A stretch of 7,498 nt of DNA from Vibrio tasmaniensis 1F-187 (GCF_000272405.2 NZ_AJZM02000116.1:1-7498), one strand, 5' to 3'; shown: positions 1-7,132, counted from the first letter of the stretch. Made by a program: numbers and translations. Notes: generated by a model from the sequence alone, not told the origin.

Positions 1-17
1 AACCGCTCTTCCGATCT
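1..17. other. Illumina paired-end adapter remnant (not genomic)
   Basis: The first 17 bases, AACCGCTCTTCCGATCT, are identical to the 3' end of the older Illumina paired-end primer 2; the reverse complement, AGATCGGAAGAGCGGTT, is the familiar adapter read-through. The match ends at base 17, and the reading frame of the phosphate-binding protein is ordinary from base 18 on. The residues read through these bases (RSEER) are therefore artificial. This marks a contig end made from untrimmed reads. Confidence 0.93.
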
Positions 18-638
18 TCGGTTCTTGAAGTCGCCACTGCATAATGCGTTTTGTTTGAAGTAGCCGTAGGTTCCCGAAACGGAATTACGACCGAACAGTT
101 GGAATCTATGTTTTGCCCACGGCTGGCTGATACCTAAATCTTGCCAATTGTTTAGCGGCTTAGTCGCGCCACAGCGCAATGTCTCCGAAAATATGCTGTC
201 AATTTCGCGAAAATTAAGCCCCTCGATAGGATTATCACGATGCACAAAAAGACCAATCGCATCGATAGCAACTCGAAGCGCCGTCGGCTTATAGCCATGC
301 TCCCTTTCGAACGCTTCCACTTCTCGTAGGCGCATTGGACGACTCATAGGCCCAAGGTGAGCAGTACCTTCCGTTAATGCAGGAGGTGCAGTGGATGAAC
401 CAGAAGCCTGAACTTGAGCATTCACGTTCGGGTAGTAAGACTTAAACTCTTCAACCCATAACGTTGTCATTCCCGCTAAGGTATCGGAACCGACAGACAA
501 CAAGCTGCCAGAAATACCCGGAACCTTAGAATAATCAGGAAGAGAATCGACACTTTGCTCGGCATGAACAGGGGTAACCAAAGCTAATGCTAATAATGAA
601 CTGATGGGGAAACGCATCCGGCGTATTAAGGAACTCAT
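18..638 (-). CDS. PstS-type periplasmic phosphate-binding protein, 3' end missing
   Basis: This is the solute-binding protein of a phosphate ABC transporter; it would capture inorganic phosphate in the periplasm. 207 codons are present and the C-terminal part is lost at the contig end. A signal peptide is clear: a basic start ([10 protein letters not shown]), a hydrophobic core (about 11-22) and a probable cut after VHA at residue 26. PstS-family signatures follow: [13 protein letters not shown] (49-61), [12 protein letters not shown] (77-88), GPMSRPM (96-102) and [12 protein letters not shown] (183-194). The start at 638 was chosen because its ATG overlaps the phoR stop as ATGA, which implies translational coupling; no good ribosome binding site is visible. 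A second in-frame ATG at 617 would also leave a usable signal peptide. Standing behind phoBR, it is probably part of the Pho regulon. Which PstS paralogue it is cannot be told from the fragment. Confidence 0.9.
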
Positions 639-1933
639 GACACTGTCAATCGGCTAGGTAGCGTGAAATGGAATCGGCTACCAACACCCACTTCACTTTG
701 AATTTCTAAATGTGAATCATGGTGACTAAGCGCATGTTTCACAATCGCTAACCCTAGGCCACTGCCCCCAGTATCGCGTGAGCGTGCTTTATCAACACGA
801 TAGAAACGCTCTGTAAGTCGATGCAAGTGTTGTGGTTCGATACCGTCTCCGGTGTCTGACACATCCAAACACGCACCTTGACTGGTTTGATACCAACGAA
901 CCTTTACGGTCGCACCAGGCGGCGTGTATTTCACTGCATTGTAAACCAGATTCGATATCGCACTTCTCAGCTGATCTTCATCCGCTAATACGCGTAAACT
1001 CTTATCGATATCAAATTTCAGCTTGTGTTCTCGCTCTCCACTGAGACTAGCGGCTTCTTTTTCAAGAACTTCCAACATCGCCGGAACATTCACCACTTCA
1101 TCCAATTCATGCATTGGCGCCGCTTCTATCTTAGAAAGAGTAAGAAGCTGATTGACCAAACTGTTCATACGATTTAACTGCTCAGTCATCACACCATGAG
1201 CCTTAGGCCACATAGGTCCAACGACCATGTCTGGATCTTCCGTCATTTCAAGATAGCCCTGAAGTACGGTCATTGGAGTGCGTAGCTCGTGAGAAACGTT
1301 AGCGAAAAAGTTACGACGCATGCCTTCTAGCTGTTTTAGCTGAGTAACATCACGTACTACCATGAGGTGTTCGCCCTCGGTATACGGTACTATACGAAGC
1401 TCAAGCATGCGCTCCACATTAAGTGGCGAAGGCATCTCTAACGGCTCTGAGAAATCTTGTTTATTAAGGTACTTGATGAAGTCCGGCGTGCGGATCAAGT
1501 TAGAGATCGGTTGACCTGAATCGTCTGGCCAGCGAAAACCCAGTAAATACTGAGCAAGCTTGTTGCACCAAACAATATTGCCTTCACCGCGAAACACCAC
1601 AACGGCATCGGGAAGGGATTCAGCACCGTTTCTGAAACGGCGGATAAGGTTGGTCAATTCTTTGCGCTTACGACGCTGTCTCTGCTGCATACGATAGATA
1701 CCGTTAAACAGAGACTCCCAGTTTCCAGAACCTGAAGGGGGTGTTAACCGCTTTTCATCCCACAACCAAGCAGACAAACGCATTTGATAGTGTAGATGCC
1801 ATGCTAACTGTAATACTGTTGCAGCCAGCAATAACCAAGGTAAATAACCGAATATCCATCCGACTATAATCCAAGGTGCGTAAAAAAAAGCCAGCTCCCA
1901 AGCTAGCTTTTTCCAGGTTAACTTCTCAACCAT
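635..1933 (-). CDS. phoR: PhoR, phosphate-regulon sensor histidine kinase
   Basis: This inner-membrane histidine kinase/phosphatase reads phosphate status through the Pst transporter and controls PhoB. It has 432 residues, the usual size. Two N-terminal membrane helices (about 13-29 and 31-48) are separated by almost no periplasmic loop, as is typical of PhoR. A basic linker (about 82-102) leads to a PAS domain (about 103-200). The dimerisation/phosphoacceptor segment has SHELRTP with His215. The ATPase domain shows the N box around Asn332, the G1 box DTGDGI (360-365), the F box ERFYRVD (375-381) and the G2 box GGSGLGLAI (389-397). GGAG in the 1940-1943 region lies 6-7 bases before the ATG and supports the start. 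It follows phoB by 33 bases, and its TGA stop overlaps the next gene's ATG. All catalytic motifs look intact. Confidence 0.97.
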   Translation of the reverse strand: MVEKLTWKKLAWELAFFYAPWIIVGWIFGYLPWLLLAATVLQLAWHLHYQMRLSAWLWDEKRLTPPSGSGNWESLFNGIYRMQQRQRRKRKELTNLIRRFRNGAESLPDAVVVFRGEGNIVWCNKLAQYLLGFRWPDDSGQPISNLIRTPDFIKYLNKQDFSEPLEMPSPLNVERMLELRIVPYTEGEHLMVVRDVTQLKQLEGMRRNFFANVSHELRTPMTVLQGYLEMTEDPDMVVGPMWPKAHGVMTEQLNRMNSLVNQLLTLSKIEAAPMHELDEVVNVPAMLEVLEKEAASLSGEREHKLKFDIDKSLRVLADEDQLRSAISNLVYNAVKYTPPGATVKVRWYQTSQGACLDVSDTGDGIEPQHLHRLTERFYRVDKARSRDTGGSGLGLAIVKHALSHHDSHLEIQSEVGVGSRFHFTLPSRLTVS

Positions 1934-1966
1934 TCAGGACTCCATAAACTGGGCAGTGAAGCCACA

Positions 1967-2656
1967 TTAAGCCTTTGTAGAAAAACGGTAGCCTGCACCG
2001 CGAACCGTTTGAATTAATTTGTCATGACCAGCAGATTCAAGTGCTTTGCGTAAACGTCGAATATGAACATCAACCGTACGATCTTCAACGTAAACGTTAG
2101 TACCCCAAACGTTATTTAGCAGTTGCTCTCGGCTGTATACTCGCTCTTGGTGAGTCATAAAGAAATGCAGCATTTTGAACTCGGTTGGGCCCATATCAAC
2201 TGGACCTTCACTTGCGGTAACGCGGTGAGATACAGGGTCTAGCTTAAGGCCTTGTACATCAATCACATCTTCTAGTGCAGTAGGCGTTACACGGCGGATA
2301 ACCGCTTTCAGGCGAGCTACGAGCTCTTTTGGTGAAAATGGCTTGGTGATGTAATCATCAGCGCCCACTTCTAAACCACGCACCTTATCTTCTTCTTCGC
2401 CACGAGCCGTCAGCATCACCACTGGGATGTTGCGAGTTAACTCTTCACGCTTCATGTGCTTGATAAAGTTTATCCCGCTACCACCAGGTAGCATCCAATC
2501 TAGTAATACTAGATCTGGGAAAGGTTCACATAGCTTGTTTACCGCTGTATCGTAATCTTCAGCCTCTACTGCTTGGTAGCCTTTTTGCTCAAGTACAAAA
2601 CACAACATCTCACGAATAGGTGCTTCATCTTCAACGACCAGAATCCTTCTCGACAT
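1967..2656 (-). CDS. phoB: PhoB, phosphate-regulon response regulator
   Basis: PhoB is the transcription activator of the phosphate-starvation regulon, phosphorylated by PhoR. It has 229 residues, matching the family. The receiver domain (about 3-120) has the acidic pair Glu9/Asp10, phosphoacceptor Asp53 in [11 protein letters not shown], Thr83 and Lys105 (TKPF). The DNA-binding winged helix of OmpR/PhoB type fills about 130-229, including [12 protein letters not shown], the recognition region [14 protein letters not shown] and the C-terminal hairpin VRGAGYRF. It is the first gene of the leftward phoB-phoR-pstS-like operon. A Pho box upstream (2708-2725) indicates autoactivation. Nothing looks damaged. 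Confidence 0.98.
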   Translation of the reverse strand: MSRRILVVEDEAPIREMLCFVLEQKGYQAVEAEDYDTAVNKLCEPFPDLVLLDWMLPGGSGINFIKHMKREELTRNIPVVMLTARGEEEDKVRGLEVGADDYITKPFSPKELVARLKAVIRRVTPTALEDVIDVQGLKLDPVSHRVTASEGPVDMGPTEFKMLHFFMTHQERVYSREQLLNNVWGTNVYVEDRTVDVHIRRLRKALESAGHDKLIQTVRGAGYRFSTKA

Positions 2657-2691
2657 AATTGAATAGCCTTAGTATTTAATCAACGCATTGC

Positions 2692-2697
2692 ATTATC
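2692..2697 (-). promoter_or_regulatory. -10 element of the phoB promoter
   Basis: The minus strand reads GATAAT, one change from TATAAT, ten bases downstream of the Pho box. There is no proper -35 hexamer, as expected for a PhoB-dependent promoter. It would place the transcript start some 30 bases before the phoB ATG. Confidence 0.6.
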
Positions 2698-2707
2698 TGG
2701 TTTAATT

Positions 2708-2725
2708 ATGACACTTTTGTGACCT
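2708..2725 (-). promoter_or_regulatory. Pho box upstream of phoB
   Basis: Read on the minus strand, two 7-base half-sites AGGTCAC and GTGTCAT are separated by four A/T bases (AAAA). This fits the PhoB-binding pattern of CTGTCAT-like repeats on an 11-base period. The box ends exactly 10 bases before a GATAAT -10 element, which is the spacing known for activated pho promoters, where the box replaces the -35 element. It lies about 51 bases upstream of the phoB start. Autoregulation is inferred; the site itself is visible. Confidence 0.8.
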
Positions 2726-2787
2726 TTGAAAACAAATTTTCATATAACTGTCTCAAACATTTCACTTTTAATTTTTATTGCAGGTAT

Positions 2788-2816
2788 AAGACAAATGGAT
2801 CGAAATCTCCTATGAT
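2788..2816 (+). promoter_or_regulatory. Candidate sigma70 promoter of rdgC
   Basis: A TATGAT -10 hexamer (2811-2816, five of six consensus bases) stands 17 bases after AAGACA (2788-2793, four of six matches to TTGACA). The start point would be near 2823, giving a short leader of about 27 bases before rdgC. It is the best-scoring pair I see by eye between the divergent phoB and rdgC genes. Confidence 0.5.
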
Positions 2817-2849
2817 GAGCGTCTTCAGATAAAGGTATGAGAAATATTT

Positions 2850-3764
2850 ATGTGGTTTAAGAATTGCCTCGTCTATCGCTTTAATCGTGATATAGACTTC
2901 AACGCAGATCAGCTAGAGAAACAACTTGAAGAGTTCCGTTTTACCCCTTGTGGCAGCCAAGACAAACAGAAGTTTGGTTGGGTAAACGCGATGGGTAGAC
3001 ACGGCGATATGATGACGCACGTATCAGAAAACCGCATTCTCATCTGTGCAAAGAAAGAAGAGAAAATGCTTCCAGCTTCAGTGATCAAAGATTCATTGAA
3101 TGCAAAAGTAGAAACGCTTGAGGCAGAGTCTGGTACTCCTTTGAAAAAGAAAGAGAAAGACAGCCTAAAAGAAGACATCATCATCGATCTTCTTCCTCGT
3201 GCTTTCAGCCGCAGTAACTTTACTTACGCGCTGATCATGCCGAAAGAAGGCTTTATTGTGGTTGATGCTAGCAGCTACAAAAAAGCTGAAGACGTATTGG
3301 CATTACTACGTAAAACTATGGGTAGCCTGCCTGTAGTGCCGGCTATTCCAGAACAAGCGATTGAAACAACGTTAACTGAATGGGTGAAATCAGGTGATAC
3401 GCCTCAAGGTATCACTATGCTCGATGAAGCAGAGCTTAAATCAATCCAAGAAGACGGTGGTATTGTTCGAGTTAAGAAACAAGAACTAGAAGCTGATGAG
3501 ATTAAGAACCACATTGAAGCCAACAAAGTTGTGACTAAGCTTCTGATCAACTGGCAAGATCGCATTGAGTTCATTCTTGCTGAAGATGGCAGCATCAAGC
3601 GCCTGAAATTCAGTGATGAATTAAAAGATGAGAACGACGATATTCCTCGTGAAGATCAAGCTGCACGTTTTGATGCAGACTTCTCTCTACTTTGTGGTGA
3701 GTTCAGTGTTTTCCTACCAAACCTATTTGAATCATTAGGCGGGTTAACTCAACCTAACGCTTAA
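2850..3764 (+). CDS. rdgC: RdgC, recombination-associated DNA-binding protein
   Basis: RdgC forms a ring-shaped dimer around double-stranded DNA and restrains RecA-mediated strand exchange; in E. coli it is needed for growth of certain recombination mutants. The 304-residue product matches the family length (303 in E. coli) and can be aligned along its whole length: [10 protein letters not shown] at the start, FTPCGSQD (31-38), [19 protein letters not shown] (114-121), [13 protein letters not shown] (152-164), [33 protein letters not shown] and RFDADF (273-278). The start is set by the conserved WFKN opening. The only purine-rich stretch resembling a binding site, AAAGG at 2831-2835, is 14 bases away, which is long. 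The gene is monocistronic: it diverges from phoB and ends in its own terminator. Confidence 0.97.
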   Translation: MWFKNCLVYRFNRDIDFNADQLEKQLEEFRFTPCGSQDKQKFGWVNAMGRHGDMMTHVSENRILICAKKEEKMLPASVIKDSLNAKVETLEAESGTPLKKKEKDSLKEDIIIDLLPRAFSRSNFTYALIMPKEGFIVVDASSYKKAEDVLALLRKTMGSLPVVPAIPEQAIETTLTEWVKSGDTPQGITMLDEAELKSIQEDGGIVRVKKQELEADEIKNHIEANKVVTKLLINWQDRIEFILAEDGSIKRLKFSDELKDENDDIPREDQAARFDADFSLLCGEFSVFLPNLFESLGGLTQPNA

Positions 3765-3778
3765 TTGTTCCGATTTAG

Positions 3779-3812
3779 AGCTCAGGTGTCGACGATATCT
3801 GAGCTTGTTTTC
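3779..3812 (+). terminator. Rho-independent terminator after rdgC
   Basis: AGCTCAG (3779-3785) pairs with CTGAGCT (3799-3805). With G-U pairs the stem continues through GTGTC/GATAT to a three-base loop, for about 12 pairs. A T-rich tail (TGTTTTCTT) follows. It begins 14 bases after the rdgC stop codon. Confidence 0.75.
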
Positions 3813-3914
3813 TTCTCCACCCCGCCTATCAACACCTAACAACACTCTTCGCAATACCATTGTTATCTTTAGGGCTATCAACCAAACTCATTTTAGCGTA
3901 AAATTTGCGCCCCT

Positions 3915-3937
3915 TTGATATCACTTGGTGGTATCAA
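3915..3937 (+). promoter_or_regulatory. Hairpin/dyad in the leader of trhP
   Basis: TTGATATCAC and GTGGTATCAA form a 10-pair stem (nine Watson-Crick pairs and one G-U) around a three-base loop, 32 bases before the trhP start. No T-run follows, so it is not a standard terminator. A weaker dyad (CTGA...TCAG, 3939-3953) comes right after it. It could be an operator or an mRNA structure affecting translation. A TAAAAT sequence at 3899-3904 just upstream could be a -10 element, without a convincing -35. Between the rdgC terminator and this hairpin I see nothing else. Confidence 0.45.
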
Positions 3938-3969
3938 CCTGACTTGAGATCAGATTAGAGAACGAAGCA

Positions 3970-5388
3970 ATGACGACACAAAAACCATTTGTACCTGAAC
4001 TATTATCACCGGCAGGAAGCCTTAAAAACATGCGTTACGCATTCGCCTATGGCGCAGATGCAGTATACGCAGGCCAGCCACGTTACAGCCTTCGTGTTCG
4101 TAACAACGAGTTCAATCACGAAAACCTACAAATCGGTATCGATGAAGCTCATGCTCAAGGCAAAAAGTTATATGTTGTATGTAACATTCAGCCACACAAC
4201 TCTAAATTAAAAACATTTATCCGCGACCTTAAGCCAGTTGTTGAGATGGGCCCAGACGCACTTATCATGTCAGATCCAGGTCTTATCATGATGGTACGTG
4301 AATCATTCCCTGAAATGCCGATCCACCTTTCAGTTCAAGCAAACGCAGTAAACTGGGCGACCGTTAAGTTCTGGTCAACTCAAGGCGTTGAGCGTGTGAT
4401 CCTATCTCGTGAGCTATCTCTTGAAGAAATCGAAGAGATTCGCGAACACTGCCCAGAAACAGAGCTAGAAATCTTTGTTCACGGTGCTCTATGCATGGCT
4501 TACTCTGGTCGTTGCCTACTTTCTGGCTACATGAACAAACGCGATCCAAACCAAGGTACTTGTACTAACGCTTGTCGTTGGGAATACAAGACCGAAGCTG
4601 CGAAAGAAGACGAAAATGGTCAGATCGTTGAAGCAAACCCAACAGGTGTTGCTATTCAAGAAGTAGAAACTCAAGGTATTGAAGTTCAAGACGAACGCCC
4701 AGACAACACTCTAGGCCTTGGCAAGCCAACAGACGAAGTCGTGTTGCTTTCTGAGTCACACAAGCCAGAAGAGAAAATGGCAGCGTTTGAAGATGAGCAT
4801 GGTACTTACATCATGAACTCAAAAGATCTTCGCGCAATCCAACACGTTGAGCGTTTAACTAAGATGGGCGTTCACTCTCTGAAAATCGAAGGTCGTACTA
4901 AGTCTTTCTACTACTGTGCACGTACAGCACAGGTTTACCGTAAAGCTATCGACGATGCTGTTGCAGGTAAGCCATTTGATGAGAGTCTAATGGGTACGCT
5001 AGAGAGCCTAGCTCACCGAGGTTACACTGAAGGCTTCCTACGTCGTCACACTCACGATTCATACCAAAACTACGAATACGGTTATTCTATCTCTGATACT
5101 CAACAGTTTGTTGGTGAATTCACAGGTAAACGCCGTGGCGACCTAGCTGAAGTAGAAGTGAAAAACAAATTCCTAGTTGGTGACAGCCTAGAAATGATGA
5201 CACCGAAAGGTAACATTGTTTTCAAACTAGAAGTTATGGAAAACCGTAAATCTGAAGCGGTAGACGACGCAAAAGGTAACGGTCACTTCGTATTTATTCC
5301 TGTACCTGCTGATCTTGATCTAGAATTTGGTTTGTTAATGCGTAACTTGAGCGCAGGCCAAGATACACGTAACGCTTCAGGTAAATAA
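3970..5388 (+). CDS. trhP: TrhP (YegQ), tRNA 5-hydroxyuridine synthesis protein, U32 family
   Basis: TrhP belongs to the collagenase-like 'peptidase U32' family. In E. coli it is not a protease in its known role but hydroxylates U34 of tRNAs to 5-hydroxyuridine, the first step to the cmo5U/mcmo5U wobble bases; the work links it to prephenate and an iron-sulfur cluster. The start PELLSPAGSLKNMRYAFAYGADAVY-like region, SVQANAVNW (121-129) and SLKIEGRTKSFYYCARTAQ (from 303) are nearly identical to E. coli. The U32 signature EIFVHGALCMAYSGRCLLS covers 167-185. Cys175, Cys182, Cys198 and Cys202 have the C-x6-C-x15-C-x3-C spacing expected for cluster ligands. At 472 residues it is about 20 longer than E. 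coli, through a few N-terminal residues and an acidic insertion around 208-262. GAG nine bases before the ATG is a weak ribosome site. The ferredoxin gene follows after 20 bases. Confidence 0.95.
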   Translation: MTTQKPFVPELLSPAGSLKNMRYAFAYGADAVYAGQPRYSLRVRNNEFNHENLQIGIDEAHAQGKKLYVVCNIQPHNSKLKTFIRDLKPVVEMGPDALIMSDPGLIMMVRESFPEMPIHLSVQANAVNWATVKFWSTQGVERVILSRELSLEEIEEIREHCPETELEIFVHGALCMAYSGRCLLSGYMNKRDPNQGTCTNACRWEYKTEAAKEDENGQIVEANPTGVAIQEVETQGIEVQDERPDNTLGLGKPTDEVVLLSESHKPEEKMAAFEDEHGTYIMNSKDLRAIQHVERLTKMGVHSLKIEGRTKSFYYCARTAQVYRKAIDDAVAGKPFDESLMGTLESLAHRGYTEGFLRRHTHDSYQNYEYGYSISDTQQFVGEFTGKRRGDLAEVEVKNKFLVGDSLEMMTPKGNIVFKLEVMENRKSEAVDDAKGNGHFVFIPVPADLDLEFGLLMRNLSAGQDTRNASGK

Positions 5389-5408
5389 CGGTTACTTTGG
5401 AAAGATAA

Positions 5409-5663
<255 letters not shown>

Positions 5664-5668
5664 AAGGT

Positions 5669-5707
5669 AAAAGGTTCAACTTAATCATCAAGTTGAACCT
5701 TTTTTTT
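5669..5707 (+). terminator. Strong Rho-independent terminator, probably bidirectional
   Basis: A perfect 14-pair stem, AAAAGGTTCAACTT (5669-5682) with AAGTTGAACCTTTT (5690-5703), encloses a seven-base loop and runs into eight T residues (5700-5707). It starts 5 bases after the ferredoxin stop. The converging minus-strand gene ends inside the T run (its TAA is 5706-5708), and the left arm gives four T residues on that strand, so it may serve both genes. Confidence 0.92.
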
Positions 5708-6014
5708 AACCCGATTTTTCAATGGGATATATGTTGCAGAACATCTCTTTCTCAAATTGATATTCGAGTCGTTCACGCCAGTTTATTGATTGAGCTATCG
5801 GAACAAGATAGAAGTTTTCTCTACTGGTATCAGTCACAAATGCCATTCCATACTGCATTAATTCATAGTGAACATCATTTACGAAGCTAGGGTCTAAACG
5901 TTGTCTGCCTGTTAGCTGATTGATATCAGCTCTTGAAATAGAAATACCCGAGCTTTCAGCGTTGAACCTATGTCTTAACCATTCGGAAAATTCCTTTGCA
6001 CAAATCATAGTCAT
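5706..6014 (-). CDS. Unrecognised small cytoplasmic protein, 102 residues
   Basis: I do not recognise the family. The protein is soluble-looking, has no signal peptide or membrane segment, and is charged throughout. Residues 6-20 (AKEFSEWLRHRFNAE) and 42-57 look helical; ISRADINQLTGRQRLDPSFV (25-44) is reminiscent of a helix-turn-helix-like 'read rule' segment but this is not a firm match. Residues 59-73 (FVTDTSRENFYLVPI) suggest a beta hairpin. AAGGAT (6021-6026) sits seven bases before the ATG at 6014 and favours it over a second ATG six bases later. The good ribosome site and protein-like composition argue that it is real. The stop lies in the T run of the shared terminator. It could form a transcript with the decayed gene upstream, whose restored frame would end 19 bases before this start. 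Confidence 0.72.
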   Translation of the reverse strand: MTMICAKEFSEWLRHRFNAESSGISISRADINQLTGRQRLDPSFVNDVHYELMQYGMAFVTDTSRENFYLVPIAQSINWRERLEYQFEKEMFCNIYPIEKSG

Positions 6015-6033
6015 AGTCTTATCCTTGAATTAT

Positions 6034-6296
6034 CTATCGACGGGCATCAGACTCTGATTTCGCATACTGCGTATAAGCCGCATCTTTCACCCCAAAAAAC
6101 ACTCAATCCCTGACCAAACCTTGTCAAATTCGTCATCGTCGCCTTTGCTGATATCGTTATTGGTTTTATTGATATCAAACGATGTTCTTAATCTCGTGTT
6201 TATAAACTCTAGACAAAAGTGTGATATTTCTCCAGTTTTAGAGTCGAGAAAACCAGTGGCATTACCACTGCAAAAATTCTCGATGAACAGGATTAC
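6034..6296 (-). pseudogene. Probable decayed gene: no start codon and one frameshift
   Basis: The minus strand reads open from 6296, just after an in-frame TAA (6297-6299), for 69 codons to a TGA at 6087-6089. The product includes IENFCSGNATGFLDSKTGEI and an acidic segment KGDDDEFDKVWSGIE, which look like real protein. There is no ATG, GTG or TTG in frame near the beginning; only CTG at 6290, without a ribosome site. At the end, a run of six T (minus strand, 6094-6099) precedes the stop; one more T would carry the frame on as FGVKDAAYTQYAKSESDARR to a TAG at 6034-6036. I infer a gene that lost its 5' part next to mepA and then suffered a one-base deletion. The family is not recognised. It might instead be chance open frame, since part of it overlaps a large inverted repeat. 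Confidence 0.45.
6244..6283 (-). terminator. Nested inverted repeat after mepA, possible terminator
   Basis: Outer arms TCGAGAA and TTCTCGA (7 pairs) enclose inner arms CAGTGG and CCACTG (6 pairs) with a five-base loop. On the minus strand it begins 9 bases after the mepA stop, and the inner hairpin is followed by GTTTTCTC. That position and tail fit a modest mepA terminator. It lies within the decayed reading frame. Confidence 0.45.
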
Positions 6297-7132
6297 TTAT
6301 TTGATATCAAGGCCAAACATTGACTTGGCATCACTTTAACTCTCTTTTTTTTCTTACTTTTAGCGACTTTTTTAGGTGGAGGAACGGGAATGGTCTTTGG
6401 AGCCCAACTTGCAAGTTCATCTCCACAACCATCACCTTTAGGAGGGCTTGCTTGAGCTATACAGTTTGAGCTGCCTTTAGGGCATTTTAAACGAACATGA
6501 AAATGAGAATGATGTCCCCACCAAGGCCTAATTTTACCTAACCAAGCTCTCCCATTGGCATCAGAGTTTTCTTGTTCACAAAGGGTGTGCTTAATAACTG
6601 GGTGAACAAAAATACGCACCACTTTTTCATCTTTGGCTGCATAGCGAATCACTTGAAAATGATCATCGGTCCAATTCGATTCACGCAATTTGTAGTTAGT
6701 GAGATCGACAACGCTCAATGGCTTAGGTACGGCAAGTTCATTCTCTGAAAGTTTTTTATCAGTGAGCCTTAACCATATATCAATATCCAAACCAGTCTGG
6801 TGACTTGAATGACCCGAAGAAAAACGCCCTCCACGAGGCAGAGAAATATCACCCACCAATAGATTTGTGTTGAGTTGTTTGCTTGTAGTTAAACCTAGCC
6901 TTTCAATAAACTGAATTGACTCTGTGTGGCCATAATAGCGCTCTCTCTGAGGGCGGATCACCTGATAACCTTGCCCATTAATTGGCAAAGCTTGCGCCCC
7001 GTCAAGACAACCATTAGCGTAACTACCTATGGATGAGGTTGAATTTCTTGTTGGGCTTTTCTCTTTTTCCCACGAGGTTGCAGATACAACAAACGAACAA
7101 AAGATAAGAGCCAATGTACAAAATAACCTCAT
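6293..7132 (-). CDS. mepA: MepA, penicillin-insensitive murein endopeptidase
   Basis: MepA is a periplasmic zinc peptidase (family M74, LAS fold) that cuts D-Ala-meso-DAP cross-links in peptidoglycan. The 279 residues match the usual size (274 in E. coli). A signal peptide fills about 1-20 (MRLFCTLALIFCSFVVSATS). The substrate-region motif IGSYANGC is at 35-42. Zinc ligands sit in GHSSHQTGLDIDIW (His111, Asp118) and in HSHFHVRL (His210, His212). Cysteines 42, 185, 217, 224, 236 and 272 correspond to the six that form three disulfides in the E. coli enzyme. GDGCGDELASW (233-243) is the conserved C-terminal element. A lysine-rich linker (about 254-267) is unusual. GGA six bases before the ATG supports the start. 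In E. coli mepA is followed by aroC; here it is not, so the neighbourhood differs. Confidence 0.95.
   Translation of the reverse strand: MRLFCTLALIFCSFVVSATSWEKEKSPTRNSTSSIGSYANGCLDGAQALPINGQGYQVIRPQRERYYGHTESIQFIERLGLTTSKQLNTNLLVGDISLPRGGRFSSGHSSHQTGLDIDIWLRLTDKKLSENELAVPKPLSVVDLTNYKLRESNWTDDHFQVIRYAAKDEKVVRIFVHPVIKHTLCEQENSDANGRAWLGKIRPWWGHHSHFHVRLKCPKGSSNCIAQASPPKGDGCGDELASWAPKTIPVPPPKKVAKSKKKKRVKVMPSQCLALISNK

Noticed and set aside
2909..3184. 91-codon minus-strand open frame inside rdgC
   Set aside because: Serine/phenylalanine-rich antisense shadow of a clear RdgC coding region.
4364..4549. 61-codon minus-strand open frame inside trhP
   Set aside because: Antisense to the most conserved part of TrhP, including its cysteine motif; no initiation signals.
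5693..5890. 65-codon plus-strand open frame after the ferredoxin
   Set aside because: It begins in the terminator hairpin and is antisense to the 102-residue gene, which has a better ribosome site.
5914..5931. Inverted repeat AGCTGAT...ATCAGCT
   Set aside because: It lies inside the 102-residue coding region with no T run; seven pairs can arise by chance in coding sequence.
6034..6090. Independent 18-codon gene starting with GTG at 6090
   Set aside because: No ribosome site is visible; it is better explained as the frameshifted tail of the decayed gene.
6121..6339. 72-codon plus-strand open frame, serine/leucine rich
   Set aside because: It starts with TTG and is the complement of an acidic minus-strand frame and the mepA end; composition is that of a shadow.
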